Shown: in pieces, positions 47,034 through 55,505 of the stretch | Position numbering within the stretch: the stretch's first letter is position 1 | How the letters are laid out: each line of letters opens with the position of its first letter | The notes under the pieces: model-generated | Databases searched by the model: none | What the model was told of the DNA's origin: nothing | What the model saw: only the letters and a program-made list of their open reading frames with translations | Assembly (NCBI RefSeq): GCF_023093535.1 | Contig: NZ_CP095757.1 | Location: 3,348,001 to 3,412,000 of the forward strand | Source: Halovivax limisalsi | GTDB lineage: Archaea; Halobacteriota; Halobacteria; Halobacteriales; Natrialbaceae | Length of the DNA: 64,000 bases | Direction: 5' to 3' | Translations under genes and position numbers: made by a program

Positions 47034-47079
47034 TCAGACCTGCGCCTCTTTTAGATTCGTAGAATCGGCGCAGGTCTGA
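47034..47079. promoter_or_regulatory. 13-bp inverted repeat between drmA and drmMI
   Basis: TCAGACCTGCGCC (47034-47046) and its exact complement GGCGCAGGTCTGA (47067-47079), 20 bp apart, lie just upstream of the drmA TATA-like box. A second smaller palindrome, AACAATTGTT, is at 47174-47183 on the drmMI side. The position in the divergent promoter region suggests binding of a regulator, or autoregulation by methylation. Confidence 0.6.
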
Positions 47080-47250
47080 ACAGTAGCGCTCGCGCGGATA
47101 CGTGCGTGCTCGAGCGCTGCGCGTTCGCGTTCGCGCACGCGCTATGCGAAAACTGTCCCGATAGATTATATTCAACAATTGTTATATGGCAGTAGTGTTC
47201 GTTGTACAGTAATACACAGGTAGCGTTTGCCTGGCCCCAGATCACCACAG

Positions 47251-50200
47251 ATGGCTCAACAATCTCACCCATACCGAACGAACCGAGACCTCTTTTCAAA
47301 TCACTATCTTACAGAGCATCTCCGGCAGACCGAACCCTGGCAGGACGTGGACCAGGATGAGGTCCGTGACACCTACGAAGAGATCCGCGACCTCTGGAAA
47401 GAGAAGAAAGGCCGAGTAGAAGACTACAACGAGGCCCAGCTGGAGCGAAACTTTATTCGTCCCATCTTCGAAATTCTCGACGTTCCGTTCGAGATTGAGG
47501 AAACGGTGATGCGAAACGCTCGCCGCCCAGACTACGGGTTCTTCCCGAGTGCGGATTCGGCGGACGCCGCCTTTGATCGGGACGACTTCTACGCAGAAGC
47601 GGTTGCAGTTGCAGACGCCAAGCGATGGGGGCGTAAGCTCGACACCCGTGGTGAAGAGAAGCGAGACTTCGAGAACCCGAGCTACCAGATTCACGCCTAC
47701 CTCCAAGAGACCCCGGTTCAGTGGGCAGTATTGACTAACGGCAAGCAATGGCGGCTCTACTACGGACCGACTAGCCACCGGCTGGACTCCTACTTCGAGA
47801 TCGATCTGCCGGAAATCCTCCAGTATGTTGAGGAGGAGGGAGAACTCGAGGATTTCAAGGACTTCTATCTCTTCTTCCGACAACAAGCGTTCCTTCCGGA
47901 CCAGTCTGGTGATTGCTTCCTCGACAACGTCTACGACGAATCGAGCGTCTTCGCGGAGGCGATCGGTGAGGACCTTCAGGACAACATATATGAGGCGATT
48001 CGGGTTCTCGCGGAGGGTTTCTTAGACTCGAACGATGATCTCGGCGAGGACGACCTGCCGTTAGTCCACGACAGTTCGCTAATCTATCTGTATCGCCTCA
48101 TTTTCGTCCTGTATGCGGAGAGTGAGGGACGTGACCTACTACCCACTGACAACGAGATCTACAGTGAGGGGTACAGCCTGAATGAACTGAAGCAAATGGT
48201 TGCCGACAATCGCGACGAAACGAAGCGGCACTATCAGAACTGGCAGACAAAACTCTGGGACCGACTGGAGGAGCTATTCGTCCTTATCGACCAGGGAAGC
48301 CAGGGAGAAAATATCCCGAAGGACCAGCTCTACATACCGGCCTATAACGGTGGACTCTTTCGAACCAACCCTGACCCAGACGATAGCGAAGAGGCCCAGT
48401 TCCTCGCGACTCACGAGGCCGACGACGCCCATCTCGCAGAGGTGATCGACCTCCTGACACGCCGTGACTCGGACGAGGGCGACGGCCAAGTTTTCGTCGA
48501 CTACTCGTCGCTCGACGAACGTCATCTCGGATCGATTTACGAGGGTCTTCTCGAGTACAAGCTCGACGTCGCTGATGAGCCATTGACAGTCGAGGACGGC
48601 GAGTACTCCCCTGCTGATGGTGATGACGACATCGCCGTCGCTGAAGGCGACGTGTATCTCCGTACGGACGCTGGTGAACGGAAGGCCACGGGGTCATATT
48701 ACACGCCTGAGTATGTCGTCGAGTACATCGTTGACGAGACGCTCGGACCACTTGTCGACGATATACGAGAGGAGCTGGTCGGAACGGAGTCGTATCATGA
48801 GGGTGGCTTTGCCGGAGAGTTCGCCGAGCGCGTGTTTGACCTGAAGGTACTCGATCCGGCGATGGGTAGTGGGCACTTCCTCGTCAACGGGGTCGACTAC
48901 CTCGCACGAGAGATTATCGACGCACAGGAACGGCAGGATCAGCAAGCAGTCAAGAGGGGCGATGAAGACGCAATCAGCGATCCCCGGACCGAAGAAGGAG
49001 AACTCAGAGACATCAACTGGGCACGTCGAAAAGTTGCTCAGAGGTGTATCTATGGTGTCGACCTGAATCCCCTAGCAACGGAGCTGGCAAAGGTGTCGCT
49101 GTGGCTGCGTACCCTCGCTGCCGAGCAACCGCTTGCGTTCCTCGACCACCACCTTAAGACTGGAAACTCGCTCGTCGGTAGTGACATCGAGGATGTGCTC
49201 TCCAACGACAACGACGGCGCCCAGTCAGGCCAGACGCGGCTCTCGGATTGGTTGGACCAAGCTCGCCAGCGTGCCATCGAGCACGTCATGGAACGCTTTG
49301 CTGACCTCCTCAGCATCGACAACGAGACCCTCGAGGACATTAAGCAAATGGAAGAAGTATACGAGGAGGTTCGTGACGATCCTCTCTACCAGCACCTTCT
49401 CGCTATGGCAAACGTTCATACTTCAGCGCATTTTGACTTGGACGTCCCCCAAGACGCCGAAGAGCAAATGGCTGAAGCACTTCGAGACGGCTCGTGGAGC
49501 AAGATTGAGAACGAAGATTGGTTCCAGAGTGCCCAAGATATTGCTGAAGAGGAGTCCTTCTTCCACTGGGAGCTTGAGTTCCCTGTTGCTTTCTACGACA
49601 ACGAAGGTGAGAGGAAATCTGACGCCGGGTTCGACGCCGTCATCGGGAACCCCCCGTACGTCTTCATCGATTCTATCCCCGAGCACCATCGGGATTATTA
49701 CCGAAAGGTTTCTGCGACATGGGATTACCGATACGACCTGTACGGCTTATTTACCGAATACGGAATGGAGTTAACAAAACGCGGGGGGGAATTCGGATAC
49801 ATAATCCCTCACAGCCTACTCAACAACAACTCCTTTGGCGCTCTCCGGCACTATCTCATAGATAGATCGAATGAGATAGACGTGATTGACTTTACTGAGC
49901 CAGTCTTCGAGGATGCATCCAACGAGACGATGATTCTTCGTATTCGCAGAAGTGATACGAAGTCAAATACCCCAATTCTACGTGGTGCCCTAATCGAGAC
50001 GTCTGAACTGGCTGTAGTAGAGAAGTATTTGACCGAGTTCCCTGCCTCGGCAATCGAGAATCTCCCCGGGAATCCATTCGTTGTTCGTGGGGGAGAGTGG
50101 ATCTGGAAACTTATAGAGACGGACGAAACGAGGTTCCTTGGAGAACTCGTCGACACCGTCCAAGGGCTCAGAACAGGGAACAATACGAAACGATTGAGCG

Positions 50201-51381
50201 ACTCGAAAGAAGACGGGCGTTATCGCAAGGCAATCGCAGGCGAGGACATTGATCGGTACGTCTGTGATTGGTCCGGTACATGGGTAATGTATGATAGGGA
50301 TATCCTGAGCAAAGACCCCGCAGCACGGCCTCGTGAACCCAAATTCTGGGAGGCGGAAAGAAAGATCCTCGTTCAAGAAATACGGAACGTACACCTTGAC
50401 CAACGCATTGTCGCCGCTATAGATAATCACAAACATATCGGATTGAATACAACGAATGCGATTATACTAGAAGACGAATCACTCAGTCTTGACTACCTAA
50501 TGGGTATACTCTCTTCAAATCTGATCAACGAGTTCTTTCGGGCTTGTTTTGTCGATAATCACATCGCAACTCAGTATTTGGAAGCTATCCCAATTCCCAC
50601 TCTCAATGTACAGAACCAGGAGACACCAGAGCAACTGTCTACTGGGATAGACCAAATTAAAGAAACGGGAGACTTTACGGAGGTTCAAACATACCTGCGG
50701 GAAAACAATCCGTTGAGGGCTGGTGACGACGCCGCTCACGCAATTATCTCGGAGCTCTCAAGTCTGATTTCGGAGATGGCGAACGACCGTCACTCTCTCA
50801 ACCTCTCCCTCATTGACTACCTCGGCAACTACGCTGAAGGTCCGAAGCTCCCAAATATCGGCCAGTTCCAGCCGACATCACCAAACATTCTCGATGCAAC
50901 GACAGATGAGTATGAGAAGCTCCAAGTTGAGAACGTCCACGCGAAGCGTGACGGTCACGCCGTAACTATTGAGGCGACGGCGAGGTACAAGCCCAAGAAC
51001 GATGAGGCGTTCGAGACGGACCAGTGGGGTTACACAGAAACAGAGTACTTCGATGCGTTCACACTTACGGACCTCACCGATGAGGAAGCTGTACTCGTGG
51101 AAGCGTTCGTGCCAGTTGCTGTCGAAGAGGAAATTGGTGGGTTCCGCGACAATGCCACGAAGACGAACTCCCTTATCGATCGCCTGAAGGACATAATGCT
51201 CCCAGATATCGACGATGTTCAGGACGATCTCGAACACTACATCAAGAACAAGGACCGAGCAGAGGAACTTGATGGGAAGATAGAGAAGACCAACCACCTC
51301 ATTGACGAGATTGTTTACGACCTCTACAATCTCACTGACGAGGAGATTGAAATCGTGGAGGGGGCAGCAAGCAGTGAGTGA
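47251..51381 (+). CDS. drmMI: DISARM DrmMI-type adenine methyltransferase with nuclease-like N terminus
   Basis: 1376 residues from the ATG at 47251; an upstream TTG is less likely. N-terminal ~60-220: RRPDYGFF (~91) followed by AVAVADAKRWG (~117) and WRLYYGP resembles the PD-(D/E)xK nuclease-like N terminus of type I/IIG enzymes. Then a large N6-adenine methyltransferase domain: motif I VLDPAMGSGHFLVNG (~532), motif IV IGNPPYVFID (~800, NPPY), followed by a target-recognition/helical C terminus. It methylates adenine in host DNA, marking self for the DISARM core. Divergent from drmA, and the next genes downstream are decayed. Full-length and without frameshift. Confidence 0.85.
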   Translation: MAQQSHPYRTNRDLFSNHYLTEHLRQTEPWQDVDQDEVRDTYEEIRDLWKEKKGRVEDYNEAQLERNFIRPIFEILDVPFEIEETVMRNARRPDYGFFPSADSADAAFDRDDFYAEAVAVADAKRWGRKLDTRGEEKRDFENPSYQIHAYLQETPVQWAVLTNGKQWRLYYGPTSHRLDSYFEIDLPEILQYVEEEGELEDFKDFYLFFRQQAFLPDQSGDCFLDNVYDESSVFAEAIGEDLQDNIYEAIRVLAEGFLDSNDDLGEDDLPLVHDSSLIYLYRLIFVLYAESEGRDLLPTDNEIYSEGYSLNELKQMVADNRDETKRHYQNWQTKLWDRLEELFVLIDQGSQGENIPKDQLYIPAYNGGLFRTNPDPDDSEEAQFLATHEADDAHLAEVIDLLTRRDSDEGDGQVFVDYSSLDERHLGSIYEGLLEYKLDVADEPLTVEDGEYSPADGDDDIAVAEGDVYLRTDAGERKATGSYYTPEYVVEYIVDETLGPLVDDIREELVGTESYHEGGFAGEFAERVFDLKVLDPAMGSGHFLVNGVDYLAREIIDAQERQDQQAVKRGDEDAISDPRTEEGELRDINWARRKVAQRCIYGVDLNPLATELAKVSLWLRTLAAEQPLAFLDHHLKTGNSLVGSDIEDVLSNDNDGAQSGQTRLSDWLDQARQRAIEHVMERFADLLSIDNETLEDIKQMEEVYEEVRDDPLYQHLLAMANVHTSAHFDLDVPQDAEEQMAEALRDGSWSKIENEDWFQSAQDIAEEESFFHWELEFPVAFYDNEGERKSDAGFDAVIGNPPYVFIDSIPEHHRDYYRKVSATWDYRYDLYGLFTEYGMELTKRGGEFGYIIPHSLLNNNSFGALRHYLIDRSNEIDVIDFTEPVFEDASNETMILRIRRSDTKSNTPILRGALIETSELAVVEKYLTEFPASAIENLPGNPFVVRGGEWIWKLIETDETRFLGELVDTVQGLRTGNNTKRLSDSKEDGRYRKAIAGEDIDRYVCDWSGTWVMYDRDILSKDPAARPREPKFWEAERKILVQEIRNVHLDQRIVAAIDNHKHIGLNTTNAIILEDESLSLDYLMGILSSNLINEFFRACFVDNHIATQYLEAIPIPTLNVQNQETPEQLSTGIDQIKETGDFTEVQTYLRENNPLRAGDDAAHAIISELSSLISEMANDRHSLNLSLIDYLGNYAEGPKLPNIGQFQPTSPNILDATTDEYEKLQVENVHAKRDGHAVTIEATARYKPKNDEAFETDQWGYTETEYFDAFTLTDLTDEEAVLVEAFVPVAVEEEIGGFRDNATKTNSLIDRLKDIMLPDIDDVQDDLEHYIKNKDRAEELDGKIEKTNHLIDEIVYDLYNLTDEEIEIVEGAASSE

Positions 51382-51421
51382 AAGTGATCCTGTCATAAAT
51401 CTCTTGATATAAACCGTATTG

Positions 51422-51961
51422 GAACAGCTTGGAAAGCGTATCTTGGAGTTGGTGAAATGCTTGCTCTGCTATGCCAAGCTCTCGCGCACGGGTGGTTTCA
51501 AATTGTCACTTTGCGGAAATAAGAACGGCACAATCGTCAGAGTTAGTACGATAAATCAGGCCAGGAAACTACTCTGGCTCGTACTCTGTCCTCTCCAAGA
51601 CGAGCCCTATTGCAAGAGCGGTCAGATTCTGGGCTCTTCCCAGATCACCAGTGCAGACGTAGTTCTGAACAGAGAACCACTCATCTTCTGGTTTCTCTAT
51701 GGTTCCAAAGTACGCGATCTGTGTAAGGAATCGCTCTCGGAGCGCATACAGTTCCTCTTCTGAATCTGCACCGGTGATAATATACTTTCCCGTCCTGTAG
51801 ACCGTTATTAATGGTCCATCATCTCCAAATCGGAGGTACATCCCCGGATACTTTTTAGGGTCATAGCGTGCGACGGACTCTCCGATATCATTGGCGAGAT
51901 TTATTAGATCAAGCTCCATGTCTAACGAGCCTGATCAAACGATGTTGACAATCTCCATCAT
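51422..51961 (-). pseudogene. TATA-binding protein (TBP) pseudogene
   Basis: Translation on the minus strand shows a full-length but broken TBP: EIVNIV, in-frame TGA (51935-51937), SGSLDMELDLINLANDIG, YDPKKYPGMYLRF, GKYIITGADSEEELYALRERF (repeat 1), then VQNYVCTGDLGR and YEPE, in-frame TAG (51569-51571), FPGLIYRTN, a further stop and frame disturbance near 51505, and RELGIAEQAF … LSKLF (repeat 2). The two imperfect repeats with FPG/YPG and (D/E)xxLxL motifs are diagnostic of TBP. The longest intact piece (51569-51919, 116 codons) covers parts of both repeats and lacks the C-terminal half, so it cannot form the saddle. A dead TBP paralogue. Confidence 0.85.
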
Positions 51962-52049
51962 CCTTTGCTCCAATTCATAGAGGCATTTCCTGTGAACTCC
52001 TCTCGCTCCAGATATTCACCCGACGACTCTCCAAAGGAAGACAGATCTT

Positions 52050-52790
52050 TTAGAGCCAATACAGACCAGCGTTCAACTCTTCTAGAAACGTGGACCGTAC
52101 CCGGACATCAGGAGGTAACGACAACTGTTCTCCCTGGCGCTCGATAATCGTCTGCCTCAGGAATGGATGGCCGGGGTCGAATGACGGGCTAGCACGTATT
52201 TGATAGTCGCTATCAACCGTGAACAGGTTAGCATCAAACGCCCGATGGTGGAGCGAATTCAGAACGAACACGTTCTCTGGATGTTCGGCGAGATCAGGAC
52301 GCTGGCTCCGGGTAGCACGTGAGCCAGGTCGGGCATTGGTTCCTCCTGGATGCCGGTCATGGGACAGGAATACCCGTATCGCTCGAGTGTTTCAGTCCGG
52401 AACGCCTCGCTAACAACGACTTCCCGTTGCTCATAGCGTCGAATGTTCCCTCCGACCGGATCGAGTAATTCCCCCTGTCGGCCATTGCTGGGCCTCTCCA
52501 GTTCTCACCCACTGCTTCCAGACGTCTGGTGCCTGCTCGGCGCTGTTCGTCTGCGTGCGGTCGTGGAGCCACGACACAGGAACAGACTACGTGTTGAGAA
52601 TCGAGATGTGAGAAATTTTTCGGAAAAGGTATATCAGAATTATTTAGACAGAATCGTATCAGACGTAATCGGTGACGCAGGATTAGCAGAACTCAACCGT
52701 TCCAAACTGTGGCTTCTAAAATTCGAAATCCGGAGATCTCCTCCGCGCCGGCCAAATGATTTCCTGTCAGGTACTTCGTTGAATTTCAGT
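52050..52790 (-). pseudogene. Decayed copy of the SRA-like/HNH nuclease gene
   Basis: Strongly similar at DNA and protein level to the intact gene at 54325-55371. The 3' part still reads FVLNSLHHRAFDANLFTVD … FLEELNAGLYWL (52050-52271). Upstream of this the frame is broken repeatedly, and similarity fades towards 52790, covering roughly two thirds of the gene; the 5' end is missing. Orientation and gene order match the intact module, showing a duplication of the nuclease/SNF2 unit. Confidence 0.85.
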
Positions 52791-52956
52791 TCTGTCCCTA
52801 ATTGTGGTGAAGATACACCGACCTAGTATAATTATATTAGTATATGTATAGAACCAGATCAATATATTTGTTCAATTAATATATTATCTGTTTCGAAAGT
52901 GCCAACTAAAATAGCAGACATAGTTTTACCACCTTAGAATGGTATTCACTAGGTAG

Positions 52957-53928
52957 ATGGAAATCGCCGATGTTGTCTCCTGTGATTTCTATAATTCCCA
53001 GACCTGGGACGGGCGTGAAAAGTCGAGAGTTCATTTATACAAACAGGGCGAACAGGTGGGACTCGATCTCGAAACGGAACGGACTGGAAGTGACGGGAAG
53101 ACACAGGAGCTAACGAGGATCGAGATCAGCCGAATGGACGCTGAAACATTACGTAAAATTCAGTCTGTACTGGGCGAGTGGCTAAAGAAAGTTGACTCGG
53201 AGCAGACTAATCTGACAACACGACCAGTCGAGGGAATATACAAAGATAGCTCAACAGATCACGAAATCTCTCGTCTGCAAGTCGAATTTACCTCTCAGGG
53301 GCTGCGGATACTACCTTTCGCATCGGGAAACAGACCAATGCCGAACGCGACACATATCCCTTGCACCACAGAGATACACGATGAGACCATCAGGGATAAC
53401 AGCCATCTGAAACGCCTCTATAGCCTTATTGAGGTCTTTATGGCGGGAATCGAACAGGAGAGCGACGACGTACTCCAGTCAACGAAGTACCTCTTGGATT
53501 CGGAATCACATGTTCATCCTGACCTCAGAGAAATCTGTCTTGAACGTCTTGACAACGGTGACTGTACAGGCGTGGTTCAGGCGGCCGGAACAGCACTCGA
53601 GGAAACGCTTCAAGCGAAAGCTTCAGACGAGATTGTGAAGCGAGCAAGCAATGCTACCGACCTCGCAAACCAGACATTCAACGTAGACAATCCCGTCTTC
53701 AAATGGGGCTATAATGATGGTGAGCAGAGGGGGTTGCACCAGCTCTACGCGGGTGCGTTCATGGCCCTGCGAAATCCAATGAGTCATCCGCGAGGCGACC
53801 CTGACCGTAACCGGTATCTGGACGATATCGACGAGCGCGATGCACTAGATATCCTTTGCCTGTTCAACTTCCTGCTCCGTAAACTGGATCAATACGGTAC
53901 AACGACCCTCGAACAGGAAGCCCAGTAA
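52957..53928 (+). CDS. TIGR02391-like protein
   Basis: 323 residues, ATG at 52957 with a TTTTA box ~33 bp upstream. The C-terminal ~120 residues match the TIGR02391 (Ymh-like) family: GVVQAAGTALEETLQAK (~208), LHQLYAGAFMALRNPMSHPR (~259-278) and a long C-terminal helix. This domain is found in phage- and defence-linked proteins of unknown mechanism, possibly nucleic-acid or abortive-infection related. The N-terminal ~150 residues (beta-rich) are not recognised. The gene sits between the two decayed fragments of the duplicated nuclease/SNF2 module, where the shared promoter would have been. Base composition is lower in GC than neighbours, suggesting separate arrival. Confidence 0.68.
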   Translation: MEIADVVSCDFYNSQTWDGREKSRVHLYKQGEQVGLDLETERTGSDGKTQELTRIEISRMDAETLRKIQSVLGEWLKKVDSEQTNLTTRPVEGIYKDSSTDHEISRLQVEFTSQGLRILPFASGNRPMPNATHIPCTTEIHDETIRDNSHLKRLYSLIEVFMAGIEQESDDVLQSTKYLLDSESHVHPDLREICLERLDNGDCTGVVQAAGTALEETLQAKASDEIVKRASNATDLANQTFNVDNPVFKWGYNDGEQRGLHQLYAGAFMALRNPMSHPRGDPDRNRYLDDIDERDALDILCLFNFLLRKLDQYGTTTLEQEAQ

Positions 53929-53979
53929 CGTTCTGTGCCGACAAAGACATGAAATCCGCGAGTCACATCGGACCTACTA

Positions 53980-54325
53980 GTGACAGGTTGCGATTGCGGG
54001 TTCGAAGTTGGAGGCCCGTGAGTTTCGTGGGCGGCGAGGTCGAAGGTAAACCACCGACCGAGTGGACTATGCCTAGTAACAATATTGGCCGACATTAGGC
54101 AGGAAAAGCGCCTGAGTACCGTCGTCAACAGAGCTTAAGGTAGTGGTTCGCTGCTCGCAAAGCAAGAGTTCGATTCCCCCGAGCGTTTAAATCTCCGTGC
54201 TCGTGCCGCGGAACGCGATCTCGCCCATCAACAGGGCTGGTTCGTCGCTCTGAAGAGCAGTCGAATCTTTTTCACGCCACACACCAGGTCAAAGGCGCCT
54301 GTGACAGGTTTCGGATTCACATCAT
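53980..54325 (+). pseudogene. Decayed 5' fragment of the DrmD-like SNF2 gene
   Basis: Corresponds to the first ~350 bp of the intact gene at 55506. It starts at an equivalent GTG (53980), reads TGCDCGFEVGGP, then a TGA, against TSCSCGFEVGNR in the intact copy. It continues with clear DNA similarity (for example the GAGTTCGATTCCCCCGAGCG stretch near 54170) until it abuts the stop of the intact HNH gene. Only the N terminus remains and it has stops and indels, so it is non-functional. Confidence 0.85.
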
Positions 54326-55371
54326 CACAGCCATGAAATCCCGGCGTTCAGCACTTCGAGGAATAATGGCCGAATCTGAACGTTAGGAGGTAACGCTAGT
54401 CGTTCGCCCTGTTGTTTGACGATGGTTTCCTTGAGGAACGGGTGTGCAGGGTCAAAAGAAGGACTGACCCGTATTCGATAGTCGCTATCGATCGTGAACA
54501 GGTTTGCATCGAACGCTCGATGGTGGAGCGAGTTCATGACGAATACATTTTCGGGGTGTTCGGCGAGGTCGGGGCGCTGGCTCCGGGAAAGAATGTGAGC
54601 AAGGTCGAGCAAAGGCTCTTCCTGGATGCCGGTCACGGTACATGCATATCCGTACCGCTCGAACGTTTCAGCCCGGAACGCATCGCTGACAACCACTTCC
54701 GATCGTTCGTACCGCCGAAGGTTTCCTCCGACCGGATCGAGCAGCTCCCCGGTTGGCCACTGCTGAACCTCTCCGGTTCTCACCCACTGCTTCCAGACCT
54801 CCGGTGCCTGCTCGGCGCTGTTCGTCTGCGCGCGGTCGTGGAGCCACGATACAGGAACGGACTGCGTGTTGAGAATCGAGAAGTGAAAAAGGTAGTTTGG
54901 AATCTGGGCACCCGAATCGTCCTGATACGAACGCACCTCCAGATGGTCGGGGACACAGAGGCCACAGAACTCTACGGTCCCCGACTCCGGCTTTCGGAAT
55001 ACGAGGACCGGTGGTACTTCTTCGCGCCGCCCCGAGGCTTTCCTGTCGAAGGCTTCCTTGATCTTATCATTCTGATCAGACTCGTCGTAGGGGTTGTTCG
55101 CCTTCGCATCGCCCCAGTAGCTGATGTACCCCGAATCAACAGCCAGGGTATCCTCCCACGGATCATCGTGCTGGGAGACTCCTTTATCGTTCGAGACGAG
55201 TACTAGGGCCGCAGGAATGTCGGAACGGTTAGTACCGAGGTCGCGAATTCCGCCGACGTTCTTAATCCCACTATCCAGCGGTCCGCGAATCCAGCGCAAG
55301 AACTGATCTTCCTGTTTTCTGTAACTCCCTGTGTCACGATATCTGTTGCCAATAGTGTATGTGGAGCTCAT
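54325..55371 (-). CDS. HNH endonuclease with SRA-like (AspBHI-N type) reader domain
   Basis: 348 residues from the ATG at 55371 (the longer frame to 55494 is antisense to the SNF2 5' region). The C terminus has the HNH_2-type motif: CTVTGIQEEPLLDLAHILSR, ENVFVMNSLHHRAFD, giving His/Asn/His. The N-terminal half (VGGIRDLGTN, YISYWGDAKANNP, PPVLVFRK, FCGLCVPD, NYLFHFSILN) follows the pattern I know from the SRA-like domain of the 5-methylcytosine-dependent endonuclease AspBHI. So it is probably a type IV, modification-dependent restriction enzyme. It is back-to-back with the SNF2 gene, sharing ~130 bp. Reader specificity is inference. A decayed copy lies at 52050-52790. Confidence 0.76.
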   Translation of the reverse strand: MSSTYTIGNRYRDTGSYRKQEDQFLRWIRGPLDSGIKNVGGIRDLGTNRSDIPAALVLVSNDKGVSQHDDPWEDTLAVDSGYISYWGDAKANNPYDESDQNDKIKEAFDRKASGRREEVPPVLVFRKPESGTVEFCGLCVPDHLEVRSYQDDSGAQIPNYLFHFSILNTQSVPVSWLHDRAQTNSAEQAPEVWKQWVRTGEVQQWPTGELLDPVGGNLRRYERSEVVVSDAFRAETFERYGYACTVTGIQEEPLLDLAHILSRSQRPDLAEHPENVFVMNSLHHRAFDANLFTIDSDYRIRVSPSFDPAHPFLKETIVKQQGERLALPPNVQIRPLFLEVLNAGISWL

Positions 55372-55471
55372 AGTTTCAGTAATTGGGAGTATTTGCCTTA
55401 AATGGTTCCGCGAAAAAGGCCCATATCCGGAATTATACCGATCTTCGGTTCCTGGATGTGAATTCCGCGAA

Positions 55472-55479
55472 GATATTAA
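55472..55479 (+). promoter_or_regulatory. TATA-like box of the SNF2 gene
   Basis: GATATTAA lies 27-34 nt upstream of the GTG at 55506, the spacing expected for a leaderless haloarchaeal transcript, and supports that GTG over an upstream TTG. Confidence 0.5.
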
Positions 55480-55505
55480 GAGGACAAGCCCCATCTGTTT
55501 CAGCA

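Noticed and set aside
46990-47178. Upstream extension of the drmA frame to 47178
   Set aside because: Arginine-rich, low-complexity translation; it crosses the TATA-like box and the 13-bp inverted repeat. The ATG at 46989 has a proper leaderless promoter spacing.
51419-51763. 114-codon plus-strand frame
   Set aside because: Antisense to the TBP pseudogene, whose two TBP repeats explain the sequence better.
54001-54190. T-loop-like GGTTCGA/GTTCGATTCC stretches suggesting a tRNA
   Set aside because: They align with the 5' coding region of the SNF2 gene at 55506 and do not fold into a cloverleaf.
54412-55206. 264-codon plus-strand frame
   Set aside because: Exactly antisense to the HNH nuclease gene; a shadow.
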